Below, one piece after another: positions 1 to 13,289 of a DNA stretch of 64,000 nt (positions within the stretch are counted from its first letter, which is position 1; the number at the start of each line of letters is the position of its first letter). The translations under genes and the position numbers were made by a program. This stretch comes from Poecilobothrus nobilitatus (taxonomy: Eukaryota > Arthropoda > Insecta > Diptera > Dolichopodidae), in contig OX352774.1 in the NCBI GenBank assembly GCA_947095535.1, positions 34,612,496 through 34,676,495 on the forward strand, given 5' to 3'. Below the pieces are notes generated by a model, which was not told where the DNA came from, did not search any database, and worked only from the letters and a program-made list of their open reading frames with translations.

Positions 1-293
1 GTACCTATGTACAGGTGAAATTAATATACATATATATTATAAATAATATATAAAATTTATGAAATAGAAGCTTGAACAGCAATTAGAAAACTTCATGATC
101 AAGAATTTAGAATACTGCCAAAAATTAAAATTTAGATATATACATATGTAGAAAGGAGAGTTGACTATTCCAGAACTTTGTTCACAATATTCTTATCAAT
201 TTAAGAACAATTTTTATAATTCTCTTAACTTCTCTTGTCCAAAAACAATACTTTAGAACTGAAGGTGGTAAAAGCTATTGTTTGGTGGTTAGA

Positions 294-410
294 ACATAAA
301 AATTATTATTGAAAACTCATAAAAGAGAGATTGTGGTTAGCAGCCTCAAATCGATGTTTAGGTAATAAAAATTATTATTGAAAACTCTTAAAAGAGAGAT
401 TATGGTAAGT
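294..410. repeat. Two-copy local direct repeat, spacing 69 bp
   Basis: A segment of about 45 bp beginning ATAAAAATTATTATTGAAAA and running into AAAGAGAGATT occurs at about 296 and again at about 365. The copies differ at only a few positions. This is seen directly. It looks like a local tandem duplication and no coding role is visible. Confidence 0.7.
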
Positions 411-793
411 GGGCTAAAATCTCACATACTTCTAATGTTCTATAATATCTTTCGATGATTATCGCGTCCCAAGTACTTTCAAGTACTTGTACATGCAACA
501 TTTTAAAGTATATATAGTTATAACTTATAAATAAATTTCCCGTAAGATGATTTTAGTTCTTCTTACTTCCCAATAGATGAATTTTATATTATTTAGGTTA
601 TGTGTAAAAGTCTTTTAATGTAAATAGTTTTATTTTTGTTCAATGGAAATTGTATATTATTATATTTTCCAAAAAACAAGTTATTATTTCAATTGCTCCT
701 ATAACTATGCTTCTTCAAATATGTTTTATTTTGTAGTTTTTGAATATTTAGCTTAAGATTCTACATTGATTTCCTAACTACTAGCTAGTCATT

Positions 794-852
794 CAATGCA
801 ACCCCATCGTATTCTGTACATACAATGCAACCCCATTGTATTCTTTACATAC
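794..852. repeat. Two-copy 29-bp tandem repeat
   Basis: CAATGCAACCCCAT followed by GTATTC and TACATA occurs at 794 and 823, a 29-bp period with two substitutions. The CAACCCCAT core is GC-rich against its AT-rich surroundings. This is a simple tandem duplication with no other signal visible. Confidence 0.75.
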
Positions 853-1904
853 ATGCCTATCTTAATATTTCGGAATTGTTTAAATCATGATTTTTAACAA
901 TACATGTTTACTTCGTTTTCTAATAAAAAAAAAAAAAAGATAAAAAAAAATTTCAAACCTTTTAACAGGTTTTTCCTTTTAAAATATCTTAGTTATAATG
1001 ATACATTTTTATACCAATAATATTAAAAGGGTTAAATTGAAAAAAAAATTATTTTTGTTTTATTAAAATTGAGTAATTCAATATTATTGATAATAATTGT
1101 TAACATTCTGATCCTGATATAAAAACCACATACATAATATTTGTTATACAGGTGGGCGTTTAATATTATATGTCCAAGGTGGCTAGTACTGTATTTTATA
1201 TATAAATATATACATATAAATATAATTTTCTATTAGGTTTCTTTTCTTGGTTAACTGGTTAGTTGGTAAATTTTTTTTGTGATTATAATATTATTGGTAT
1301 AATATAATAATTGATATAATAGTTAGATATAGGCACAAATTACATTCAGAGGAATTTTTATGTTGTCTTTTAATTTTTTTTTTTTTTAAATATTAACTTT
1401 ATTCGTTTTTTTTTTTGTTTTTTATGTTGACTTGAGTTAAATTATTGGACCTGTAACACAAATTTTCAACAATTAATTTGTACTTATATTATTATATTAA
1501 CAACAACAATATAAATTAGAGGAAATCGAAACAAAAAGAAAATTATTAATAATTATATTAAAAAAAAGAATTGATATCAGTGGAATAATTTATGTTAACA
1601 GGATGTTAACGGTAATAAATAAGTTATTATAAATAGTTATGTAAAAAAAAAAAAAACCAAAAATCGGGATATTATTTTGCTACCGTTGTTATAATTACAG
1701 TAGTCAGATAAGTGGTAGTTGTTTATGAAACTTTCTTAGCTAAGTATATTCTATACTTCAGATGACTTTAGTAATATTTAATTTGAGTGCAAAATGGCAT
1801 ATTGATAATATTTCAGTTAACAATTTTATCGTTTAAAAGTTCCAATTCTTGTTAATAAAATATAAGTTATAAATTAAAAAAAATTGGATTTGTTCTATAT
1901 AAAA

Positions 1905-2445
1905 ACGAGTAAAAGTGCATAGTTGATTGTATCAACTCAAGGATAACTCATACGAACATAAATTATGATGTTACCATAAAATTTAATCAACTTTTACAAA
2001 ATATCAGATATTTAGTTTAATTAGGTACAGAGATATACTTATGTAAATTTAGGAGTTATATTAAAGTTACTCGTAGCCATTTCCCCAAACCAACAAATTT
2101 TGACATACATCTTTTACAAAATTTCAAATACCTAACTCTATCACAATTAGATATAGGCACTGAGTTATTTTCATCTAAAAAAGGAAATTGTATTGCAGCT
2201 ACCCGAAACTGTTCCAGTAGCGCAAGTAAATTTTTAAAAATGTTATTGACATACAACTTATATCTTCCCTCCAATTCCAAATTCCTAGCTTCATTAGACA
2301 TTAAGTTATTTTCAGATAACGAAAAAAGTTGTATTACAGCTACTTGAACGCACCGGTTACCTTCATGGTAAAAATTTCCGAAATCTAGCTCCATTATTTT
2401 TCGAATTATCGTTCGAATGGACGTACATAACTGAATCCTGAACAG

Positions 2446-2487
<42 letters not shown>

Positions 2488-2593
2488 AATATATATATAC
2501 AGTTTTCCATATCTAAATCAACTTCTTTAAGTTGTCACAAATGTAACAGAAAATTTATTATACCCTGAGAATTACGTTCGTATGGGTATAAAA
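1905..2593 (+). mobile_element. Diverged DINE/helentron-like element, family T relative
   Basis: The strand convention here and below puts the large terminal hairpin at the 3' end. The left end reads ACGAGTAAAAGT followed by a small palindrome, AGTTGATTGTATCAACT (about 1921-1937). The right end has TATACCC at 2559 facing GGGTATA at 2584. Just inside it, at about 2405-2430, ATTATCGTTCGAATGGACGT matches the position and wording of the GATAACTC / GGACGGACAT block in the complete family T copies. The interior carries a two-unit repeat of about 141 bp (TTATTTTCA at 2165 and 2306), close to the 142-bp unit of family T. A 130-residue minus-strand open frame over 2056-2448 is a by-product of this array. 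The DINE/helentron assignment is inferred from architecture. Confidence 0.55.
2448..2483. repeat. (TA)n microsatellite
   Basis: About 36 bp of uninterrupted TA dinucleotides lie inside the diverged element, close to its terminal hairpin. It is probably length-polymorphic. Confidence 0.95.
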
Positions 2594-3576
2594 AGTATAT
2601 ATATACATAACAAGAACATTCAAATTGTGGAACACATTATCATCATTTGCGTCCACATGTTCTAAACCCGCTTACTAATTTTGAACGGAATGTCTGCTAT
2701 GCTATTCCATCCCAGCCTAGCCATTATACCGCGAAAGCAATTCGAGTATCATCAAAATTAATTTAGTGAGTAAAAACCTCACACTAGGGGTGAGAAAATT
2801 AAAAATTAAAAATCGCTAGAAGCTTAAAATTAAATATCACTAGACTAACTGACATTTGAGTATTTTTTTTTTTTTAAATAACAGAATTAAACTAAATTAT
2901 TGTCAAATAGTTAGCTAATGTAATTATAAAAAGCTATTGAACTTTGGATTAAAGAATTTTTTTTTTTTTTTTTTAATTAAATCTCAAAGATAATTATCTA
3001 AGAAAATACTATCTATTCAGTAAAAAATGTCAAAATTTAATTATTTCGTAAAATTTTTTTTTTTTTTTTACAAGTAAACTTGTTAATTAATAACTTCACA
3101 AAATAATTACTGAATTTTTGTTTTTGCATTGCTTAAGAGTTAAACATTTAAAATGAATTTAAAGTATTATTTCTTTAATAAATCTATGACTATACGAGTA
3201 GATGTTTTTACAAATATTCTACTAATTAAATTGAAATTCATGTCTATATGACGATAAGGTACAAAAGTTCGTCTCACATTATTTTGTTTACATAAAATCT
3301 CGTTTTTTCGTAAAATTCAGCTGCTTTTTGTTGAAAAATTACGGTTTTTCCTCGCCAAATAAATTTTTAAAACCATGATTTTGTAACTCAACTCTTATAA
3401 CCACATTAAAGTTAAAATTATTTCCTTTTTCTAAATTTCTGCTTACTTGAACAAATAAAGAAACGGTGGTTTAAATAAACGAAATTATGTGAGATGGGGT
3501 TTTTGTAACACTCATCTATTTAAATATTCATGAATCAATACTTTTCATACCATATGTAATCTTATCTTCATTGAAT

Positions 3577-5127
3577 TTTTATACCCGTACGATAGGATCG
3601 GGTATAATAAAATTACTCCTCCGTTTGTAACACCTCGAAATAAGCGAGCTAGATATACCTTCAAAGGTATGGATCGGATCAGAAAAAAATTCTAAGACTT
3701 TTGAGCCATGTCCGTCCGTCCGTCAGCACGCTAACTCTTGAAATTTACACAAAATATTCTGGGAGTAATTTGTAGGTTCCCTATTTTTTTTGGTTGAGTT
3801 TGGACCAAGCCTTAGGGTAGCTCTCGAACACCTAACTTTTAGATCCCGACTTTTTTTTGCAATAGAGCTATGAAATTTTAACTACTGATAGATCTCACAA
3901 AAATATTAATTTTATTTTTAACAACTTTTTTTTTTAGCCCCACCCGTTACGGAGCTACAGCTCCCCAAAGGTTCAAAAAAGCTCTATATTTAAATTGTTA
4001 TAGCACAAGTTGTATAACATATATCTTCATTTTGAAAACGCCAAACGATTACTACTTTCATTAGCTTTAAAAGTATATATACAATAAATATATATTTGTG
4101 GCATACGGTGTCTTAATTTACCGTTATGTTAAACTCAAATTTTGCAAAATTCTTCAACCCTTCTATCTTCTAAACGGTTTAAGTTGAAAACTTGAAATTT
4201 TGACAGAAGTTAGATCTTTGAAAATAAGTATGAGTCATTTCAGAAATTTTTTTTGTATCACCCCCCGTTTAGGAGCTGTAAGGGGTCAAAAACTGAAAAT
4301 TTCCTATTTTTAAACACCTGTAATTTGAACACCTGTTAAAATTTTTTTGAAGTAATACACAAAAATTAAAGCTCCAACATTATACTTTTATTTCTGTTAA
4401 CAACTTTTTTTAATAATATAGGGTTACTTTATAATTGACGAAAGTGTTACTTGATTTTTTCAAATTTTCTAACAAATTTCTTCAACAAATTTTTTGCATT
4501 TGTTTTACTCGATAATTTGAAATTGTTGAGGATATAATGCGTAGTACATAAAAATGTAAATAAATAAACAACATAACGGTTGCTTGAAGAATTTTTATTT
4601 ATATGATATTAATATATATACATACTTATATAATATCATGTTTATTTACAATATATCGTATATGTCACTAGTGAATGAATGATAAGAGTATAGATGTATA
4701 TTATATAGCGCCGTATTTACATACATATATGTATGTTATTGTACTTATAAGAAATTATTCTGTCAATGGAATATTTAAATATAATATAATATAATATTTA
4801 AAATATTTACTATTTTGTACTAAGTAAATTTAATATACATTTACCGCTTAGTATTAAATGGTACTATAGAATATTTGAAAAAGTTTTGAATTGATAATCG
4901 TTATGTGGAAGGTTAGAATTTGCTTTTGAAGAATGTACATATAAACATATAGTTTGAATATATGTACAACCCATAGTTCTAGAATTTATAAAATTCACCC
5001 AAATTATTTTAAAATACTAAAATATTAAAAAATTAATATTGTGAGCAGAGTGACAGGCTGTGAACATACTAAAGGTTCGTACGGGTATCTAAGAGTTGAC
5101 AAAGGCAACTGTATTCTTCCTCGTTTT
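3577..5127 (-). mobile_element. DINE/helentron-like element, family L copy 1
   Basis: One end carries a hairpin, TATACCCG (3580-3587) facing CGGGTATA (3599-3606). It is followed by CTCCTCCGTTTGTAACACC and by CCGTCCGTCCGTC at about 3711. The other end has an inverted subterminal copy of the ATACCCGTACGAT motif (5079-5089), a small hairpin AGTTG...CAACT (5094-5110), and ends near CCTCG plus poly-T. The same sequence occurs in opposite orientation at 20153-21714, roughly 90% alike by eye, so this is an interspersed repeat. No transposase frame is present, so it is non-autonomous. Terminal hairpin plus subterminal inverted repeats is the known layout of Drosophila DINE-1/INE-1 and related helentron-associated elements. 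Membership of that group is inference. Confidence 0.8.
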
Positions 5128-7162
5128 TTTTTTTTTTAATAAGTTTATTTTTGATGAGACATTTTAATATTGTCTCTTAATCGAACACTTTGAATACCTG
5201 TTATTATAACAAATATTATATAATTATTTGATAATTATCTTCTCGATAAAATTTTTAATCCTGTTTTTTACGTGAGTCGAACATACAAAAAAAAAATAAA
5301 AAAAATAAATTTATTTATTTAATTATATTGTTTTTACACATAATTTGCAACTTGAAATTTAATTCAATAAGCATTAATTTACCATATAGAAATTGAATAG
5401 TACAAAAATGCAATTGAATAAAAATCAATTTATATTTCGAAAGAAACATTTCAAGTTTTATAATATCGAATTATATAATTTGAATTTATCTTAATTTTTT
5501 ATTTATTTTTTTTTTTTTTGTTTTCAATTGTAATTTATTTAATTATAATCAATTGAAACTTTTAATTTAATTATAACAAATTAAAAGATATTTTTTTTTA
5601 GATAAGTAAATGCTGACATTATCAGCAATTTGTTATTATCTATGATAATTATGTTAAATTACTTTTATTTTTTTTAACTGATTTAATGTATTTATTTTTT
5701 TTTTTGTTTTTAAATATAATATTTAAAATACTATAAGTAAATAATACATTTCTATTTATAGATATTTTTTTGGTATAAGAAAACCTGTTCAGCAGGAATA
5801 AAAATTAATGCCTCCACTTAAAAGTGTCAACCAGGATACAAGGCACAGACTGCACAGACTGCACACTATTATTATGATTTTTATTATAGTTTTTACATAT
5901 AAAAATATTACTATTTATTACTGTTTACCTTTTTATATTTGTCCTTATATACCTTAAAGTTCATCAAATGGCACAGCACCGCACATGAAAACTTCCCAAT
6001 TTCTTTTATTATACCATTTTCCCCAATCCACAAACCAAACAGTATATTGTACCATAGATTCTAACCTAACCTAATATGATTTAAAAGACAGGTGGCATTT
6101 GATTTCATTGGTGGCTTTCAAAATTCCCACCTACACTCTTAAATTTTTAAAACATTCAAAGAGAGTATGAAAATCATATTACATTCAGCTAACATTACAC
6201 GGAAATTAATATTGTCAATATTAATTGAAGAAAATATTGAATGATCTTTTCATTATTTTTTACTATATCTTAGAGACAATCAATAAATATTGACAGTATT
6301 CAAACATTTAATGTTGGACAAACGATGGAAAAAAATTTCTAAGCTTTTATTTATAATTTTATTTTCTTTACTAATTTTTGTCATATTATAATTGTTATTT
6401 TTATTATTATTGCTATTTATTGCTATATTTACTGTTTTATATTTACTCTAAAACACATACGAAAAGTTGTTACATTCAAATTTATAATATGCTGAAATTC
6501 ACACCTACACTATCATGAATAATGACAGTATAATAAAATGTAATGATGGAATTTCTGTAATTACTTCAGTATTGCCCTTCAATTCAGTATTGCCATTATA
6601 TGATCAACAATTAATACTGTCCGTATTATAAATTTTGACATTATAATACTTACCGCGTAATATGAACTTTTGATCAGTTATAAAACAATAAATTTGTCAA
6701 AAAAGGCGATATTCAATTATGAAGACAGATGAAGGAAGGAAATTTAAAAAACTAGGAAAATTTTATGTATAATTAAAAAATAAGAGTGAAATTTCCTTCG
6801 TATTGCAGGCATAAAATATGAACTTATAGCATTATTTTTTTTTTTTTTTGCTTTTTGATTTTTTTTTGTCAGAAAAAATAGAAGGAAGTTCTAGTGATTA
6901 CAGTTTTTATCAGTGCATTTGATTAATATTGAATAATAAGATTAATAAAATGTGTGAGAACTCATTTCTTGCACAATACATGAAATTTACTTGCAAGATT
7001 GCATATTTTACTCTTCATTTAATACTCAACTACTCAGGCTTTAACATAACATATCATTTGACAATAATCCAGGAGAAGCAATAATTCCTAGATAAAAAAG
7101 GAATGATGCAAAACTAATATATTAATTATAAATTTCCAAAATAGATTAAATTGTAAATTAAA
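5128..7162. other. AT-rich non-coding DNA, nothing recognised
   Basis: This is poly-T/poly-A-rich sequence without a credible exon. A 9-bp tandem (CAGACTGCACAGACTGCAC) lies at about 5847-5866. The phrase AAATTC..ACCTACACT recurs at about 6121 and 6497, which may mark an old repeat. Confidence 0.6.
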
Positions 7163-8202
7163 GAAGTAAAAGTAACAGTAAGTCGATGCCGACTTATTTA
7201 TACCCTACACCTAAAAAATTCAAATTAAATTAAAAATCCATAAGTTATTTTAGTTAGGTATTTAATATAACTAAGCTAAAAAAATAAACGCTTTTACAAA
7301 TTTTGTACAAAATTTCAGATTTCTATCTTTATTAAATTCGAAAATATGGTTGTTAGGTCTTGGGAATTGTGTGAAGGTACTCGGACCACCACCCCAATTC
7401 ATCTCAAATTTTAGAGACATCAACAGGGTAGAACATTCTTATATCAAATTTCAAGTTTATATATTTATTAATTTCGAAGATATGCTTGTTTGGTCTTAGG
7501 AGTTGTGCGGCAGATACCCGAACAGCCATTCTAATTCATCTTAAATTTTGTACAAATCAGGGATTCAGGAAACAACACCCTAGTACCAAATTTGAAGTTT
7601 CTGTCTTTATTAATTTCGAAGATATGCTTGTTCGGTTTTGGGAGTTGTATGGGAGGTACCCGAACGACCACTCCAATTCATCTCAAGTTTTAGGCAAATC
7701 AGGGATTTAGGAAACAGCACCCTCGTATCAAATTTGAAGTTTCTATCTTTATTAATTTCGAAGATATGCTTGTTCGGTTTTGGGAGTTGTATGGGAGGTA
7801 CCCGAACAACCACTCCAATTCATCTCAAATTTTAGGGATATGAGGGATTCAGAAAAACACACCCTCGTACAAAATTTTAAGTTTCTATCTTTATTAATTT
7901 CGAAGATATGCATATTCGGTTTTGGAAGTTGTATGGGAGGTACTCGAACGCATGGTCCGATTTCGTCCATTTACAATCCCCGCCTTACCTTAGTCATTGT
8001 TAACCTACAGTATAAATTTCATCAAGATAGCATCATTATTTTTTGAGTTATCGTGCGTACGGACGGACATCGCTAAATCGACTCAGGAGGTGATCTTGAT
8101 TCAGAATACATATACATGTCTATACCTAACTCGCTTCCTTTTGGTGGTTACAAACACCATACCAAAGTTAATATACCCTATACTTAATGTGTAGGGTATA
8201 AT
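7163..8202 (+). mobile_element. DINE/helentron-like element, family T copy 1
   Basis: The left end reads AAGTAAAAGTAACAGT, then a small palindrome AAGTCGATGCCGACTT (about 7180), then TATACCCTACAC (about 7200). The right end is a hairpin, TATACCCTA (8172) facing TAGGGTATA (8200). Its inner strand restores TATACCCTACAC, so this is a 12-bp subterminal inverted repeat. A GGACGGACATCGC block sits about 100 bp inside the hairpin. The centre is a 142-bp tandem array. A copy about 97% alike by eye lies inverted at 34754-35808, which implies recent mobility or duplication. All open frames of 60-90 residues here, on both strands, are array artefacts. DINE-type elements with central tandem repeats are known in Drosophila; the assignment is inferred. 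Confidence 0.82.
7343..7950. repeat. 142-bp tandem array inside family T copy 1
   Basis: The landmark GATATG(C/G) recurs at 7343 (as AATATG), 7479, 7621, 7763 and 7905, giving spacings of 136, 142, 142 and 142. Each unit holds TTTATTAATTTCGAA, a GGGAGTTGTATGGGAGGTAC-like stretch and CCAATTCATCTCAA. The first unit is shorter and more diverged; the middle units are nearly identical. Because 142 is not a multiple of three, adjacent units are read in different frames. Confidence 0.9.
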
Positions 8203-11200
8203 GACAATTAAGCATCTTCAGAAACAAAAATATTTATTAAACACCAGATTTAAAAGTCTCGTTCTTAACAAAAAATTATAATTTTATTTATTTAACCTCA
8301 AATTTTTAAACGTTTATTAACTTCTGTAATTGTTTTTATATTATAAGTATCAATTTGAAACTACTAAACCAATTTAAAATCATTTAATGCATTGTTAAAA
8401 TTAATGTGATAATAAGTGATTAGTAAGTGTTGCAATTAAAACACTTTTAAATACTACAAGTCATATTGATTTGTAATCAGACACCAAATTTTTAATGAAA
8501 ATTAAATGAAAATAAAAAGAGAAAAAAAAATTAAAAATATTTTTCTATCGAGTCATCTATCGACCTTCAAAGTAATTATTACGCCAGTTAAGTTCTCATC
8601 AAAAGGTAACTTGTTTTTTGCTGCTTTTCTTTTTTTTTGTTATTTCTTTAGATGCTTACATCTCTTAATGTTTCTTTCTTTAACAGTTATGTAATGAAAA
8701 TTATTATGAAATTTTTCTAACGCCTTACAATAATAATTCATAAATTACTCGAGAAAAAAATTTTCTTTAAATGCTTTTTTTTTTTTTTTTAAATGTTTTT
8801 ATTGAAATTTTTTTTTATTACTGATGGCTCATGGTATTTGTCTTCAATCATCTTTTTTTTATAATAGATATTTTATGATTAGTTTAAATTAAGATCAGCA
8901 TTAGATAACAATTTTTCTTTTAAAATTTTTTTTAAAATATTTTTTGATAAATTTTCGATTTGTATGTCCATTGACCATTCCTAATTCCATCAATTTTCTT
9001 ATGCTGAGTTATTATATATTCAGAATCGATAATTAATAAATGTTAGTAATAAAATGAAATAAGTTTCTCAGCAATATTATAATTTTCAGAATACCATCAA
9101 GAAACTTTTAAACAGTTAATTTCTGTTCTTCTTATTCCATTATTTGAAACATTTTTCAATCTTCCTGTTAAAAAATACAAATTAAACGAAATTAATTATT
9201 TTAAGGTGACTGCATGTTGTCAAATATTCTGACATCTGTCAAAAATTTTTACCAATGCTTAATTAATACAAGTGTTTTTAAATTTTTCTCTATTAATAAC
9301 TGCAGTTATTATTATTAAATTAACAGTAAAATTATTCATACGATGTAACTCTCGAAAAGTTTTAGTTTTCTCTCTCTTTCCATTTAAAGAGTCAGTAAAA
9401 TGGCAATAGTTTTGGCAATGGCTGTTAACTGCTAATCATTTTTTATTTTCTCTGGTTTAAGCCAGATAATATATGTCTTCCAGTTAAAATTTATTTAAGA
9501 TTTTATTCCTTGTATATTTAGTTCTAATAAGTCTTCCACTAGTAACTAATAATTTTAATGTATATCCTAATCGTACGACCTAATGGTATCTTTTTTTCTA
9601 TTATTTTTCTGTCAGTTTGGCTAAAACTTGTATTATATAAGAATAAATTAGTGTTATACTTGAAGACCAGTGACCAAACAAGTAGTAACTGAATGCTATA
9701 TTAAAAAAAACTAAAGAAGATGAATCGCATATGTTCGGAAAAAAAAATAATTATTGTATAACCAGAAGTATTTATTTAAAACAGAACATTAGTGTTGTAA
9801 AAAAATGGAATTACTGTTATTCTAATAACGGTAATTTTTCCAACCGGTAACGGTAATTTAATTTTAAACTATTAATTTTTCCTGCACTTTCTTATATTAT
9901 TTTTCTTTCATCATTTTAAAATTGTGTTTTGATAGAGTTTTTGGAATATTTTTTTTATGTACGTAAATATTTATAAATTTTTTGCTTTTTCTTTTCAATT
10001 TAAGATATTTATCTTATTTCATTACCTCTTAAAATATTGCAATAGTAATAATAAATTCACCATTATAATATATAGTAAATTTCATGGTATTAGTAATTGT
10101 TATATAGTAGTCACAAACACCTATATTAATAATATTGCACAAGTTACTGAAGAAAAAAAAAATTTATTTTTAATTTTTCCAATATATAAATCATAATTTT
10201 CGATAATTTTTAATTATTGCGGTTGTTGTTTTTGTAACAGTAACAGTTTGAGATTGAATTTTTGAATTTCGTATATTTACACAATTTTTTTTTTTTTTCA
10301 TTTTTAGCTCTTTCACTCTCTTTTTATCCATCGTATTTTTATAACTGTTTTATTTATACATATTTTCATTTTTACATATTTTATATTTATTTTCTTTCTT
10401 TTTCTCTTTTATTCTTCTCTTCTCTGATATCAAAAATAAAAAATAAATAAATAAATAAAAAAAAAAAACAAACCAAAACAAATTTTCAATTTCCAAATGT
10501 CAAAAAGTAGGTTTATAGGCTTCATAACATTATTTTTTAGTGTTGTTATCTTTGCTTTTGTTATTGTTGTTTATTTTGTTAATAAAATGTTACTATTGCT
10601 TTTTCCCCTTTTTCCCCTTTTTTTTCGTTTCCCTGTTCAAGGTCATAGAATTTCGTTGATTTAAAAAAAATAAAAAAATAAAAAAATTTATGCAATTCGA
10701 TTTGTAACTGTTATTGGGTGGATGGAATTGAATATTTCTATTTTTTTTTTTGTCATATTTTTGGTTGTTGTTTTAATTGAAAAAAAAAATATATACATAT
10801 ATATATATATTTTGTTGCTGTTACAAAGTGTCAAAGTCGTTATAATTAATATTTTCAAAGGTATAATAAATGCATAAAATAGATAAAAATAAAAGTTGTT
10901 TTTTTTTTGGAAAATTGATAGACATAAAAACGTGAGAGTGATTTAAAAATTTAAATTATTTATAAAAACATGTCCAAATGTTTAATTTTTTCATAATTCA
11001 CTTAATTATAATTTTCATATTTTTAGACCATTTTAATGAAATTTCCATCCAGTCATTAATTTTTGAGAAACAATCATTTTTTAATTATTTTCTGAAGAAA
11101 TAAAACAATAAAGACTTTAAGCATAGTTTATAAGCCTGAAATTATAAGTCACAATATATAATTATGTAAGTATTTTCAGTTTTCGGCGCTTAATTTTGTT

Positions 11201-11556
11201 CTGCTTAAAAAAAGATTTAAAATGCACTTTTAAAAATTGAACAAAAAACATTGACGTAATTTTTACTCTGGTCGAATGCGCTTTGCGTCAAAAGTTTTTT
11301 TTTTTGTTTTACTTTATTGAATATATAAAAAAATATTAACAACCCTTGTTTACAACCTTTTTCCTTTCGGCATCAAAAGTTAGGTATATCATTAAAAATT
11401 CAAGAAAAATCTTTCTAAGTAATTTTATTACTTCGAAAAGTTATATTCTGGTAACATCATTAACTGTTTATTTAATGTTATTGTTGTTTATTTAAATTTA
11501 TTTCAAAAAAAAAAAGAAATTGTATAAACTTTGAAATTTTATAAATTATTAAATAA
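8203..11556. other. AT-rich non-coding DNA, nothing recognised
   Basis: Long poly-T and poly-A runs dominate. The open frames at 8506-8694, 9957-10196 and 10262-10450 are low-complexity (F, Y, K and N runs). They show no domain, splice context or codon pattern that would support a gene. Confidence 0.6.
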
Positions 11557-13289
11557 CTAGTAAAAAAGCCCGTCATACGACGGGTATAAGTAGAAAAATA
11601 TAGCTTTTGTGAAAGTTTCCTCAGTTTTATGAACAATTTAATTTTAGTAAATTTATTCAAATACTTATATGTATTATATTTAGATATTGATAAATGTAAA
11701 ATTTATTGCTAAAGTGTTTTAAATAATGAAAAACCTCAATGATGCTGTGAAGTAGTTTCTTTCAAAAATGTAATAAAAATGATTATTTAATAAATCTCAT
11801 CTCTTGTAAATTTCTTTGTCAAGCTTTGGATTAAAAAACCAAAGGTTGGATTAAAAACCAATGGTAAATAAATTTTTGCCAATAGTAACAAAAATTTTCG
11901 CTTCGAAAAAAATACAGTATCAAACTTTATAATTTTGAAACTAAACTACACTGATCTGATGCATTTGCCTAATTATAATATATAGTACACTTGTTATATT
12001 TTTGTATGGTTGCCATAGCAAATGCTTCAAAACTTTCTTTGTTATATTTTTCAAACAAATTTTTACTCTATCCGTAATAATATTCTGTCTCTTTATCTAT
12101 CGCTTTCTCTACAAAATCTTCACACCGTAAGTTTTACGCACCTTTTATGTAAAACAATAAAAATTGGCTGTGCATATAATGTTGAAGTTTTAGAAAATAA
12201 AAATCATAAAAGAAGCATAAAATTAAGAAAATGTTACACATTCAAAATTTAATTGAAAATTGTGATTCTATAATTTAAATTGCGCTCCTTTAAAAGCTTT
12301 GGTTTTACGCACCGCTTTATTTTTTTATAATTTCTACTTAAAAATGCAACTCTTTAAAAACTTTGATTTATGCACTGCCTTGTTTTTTCATTATTTTTAT
12401 AGCATAACATTTTAATTCTTTTTTTCTATCTGTTATGTACCTAAATATCAGATGTACGCTTCTTTCTTTTCATAGCATAACATTTAATATTTCTTTTTTC
12501 TATCTGTTATGTACGTAAATATCAGAGGTATGTTTTTTTCAATTAAAATCATAACATTTTAATAGTTCTTTTTTTCTTTAAAAATATTTAAAAACAGTCA
12601 AAGTAACATTTTTTGTTCTCTTTTTTTTCTATTCCTTTTTATTTTTCTTCGCAGTATTACATTTATTTTTTTTTTGTTTTCTGTTATTTACGTACGCTAA
12701 GTATTTCTTTTATTTTTTTTAAATATTAAATTTATACATACAGTCTATTTAAAAAATATAAATTATAACCTATAGAACATTTTGAATTTTTTTTTGTTCG
12801 TTTATGTTTACCGTCCATTCATATTAATAACTGTTGCCTATATAAAAAATAATAAATCTATAATAAATCTAATATATGTATACCCCTATTTTTATTCATA
12901 TATCTATATTATGGACTAAACTTCTGATTCTTAAATTGTACTATATTATGGCAAAATTTTTAAAAAATTAAGAAAATGTTACTTAGCAAAATTTAAATAA
13001 AAATATTATTGCAATTTTATAATGTTCTACTTAAAAATCCGACCCTCTAAAAACTTTGATTTATACACTGCCTTGTTTTTTCTTTCATTTCATAGCATAA
13101 CATTATAATATTTATTGTTTTCTATCTGTTATATGGGTAAATATCAGATGTACGTTTCTTTCTTTTCATGGTATAACATTTGTTAAATTAACATTTAACA
13201 TAACAGTAGGGCACGCTACTCAGCAGCAGCAACTTGTCTTTTATTATATTTAGATATTTAGATGATGCCCATAAATAAAAAATACTAGA
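11557..13289 (-). mobile_element. Probable non-autonomous Helitron
   Basis: Read on the minus strand, the element ends with a perfect 6-bp hairpin, CCCGTC-GTAT-GACGGG (about 11569-11584), then eight bases (CTTTTTTA), then CTAG, followed by T. That is the classical Helitron 3' end: a short GC-rich hairpin about 10 nt before CTRR, inserted next to T. A matching 5' start is A|TCTAGTATTTTTTA at 13289, which has the required TC and a preceding A. The interior is about 1.73 kb of AT-rich sequence with internal duplications and no helicase/Rep frame, so it would depend on an autonomous partner. The 3' end is well supported; the 5' boundary is the weaker part of the call. Confidence 0.5.
12290..13170. 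repeat. Internal duplications within the putative Helitron
   Basis: The phrase TTCTACTTAAAAAT...CCTTGTTTTTTC followed by ATAGCATAAC...TATCTGTTAT...AAATATCAGATGTACG occurs at about 12330-12460 and again at about 13027-13155. The ATAGCATAAC...ATATCAGAGGTA part also recurs in tandem at a 73-bp spacing (12399 and 12472). This gives three diverged copies of one unit within 0.8 kb. Confidence 0.7.

Noticed and set aside
2056..2448. Longest open frame in the window (130 residues, minus strand)
   Set aside because: It spans the roughly 141-bp repeat and the conserved block of a DINE-like element. The same DNA in the better copies has no matching protein, and the internal sequence repeat explains the frame.
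7486..8046. Overlapping 65-88 residue frames on both strands
   Set aside because: All lie in the 142-bp tandem array. The same peptides reappear at 35088-35482, and both strands are open at once, which shows array artefacts.
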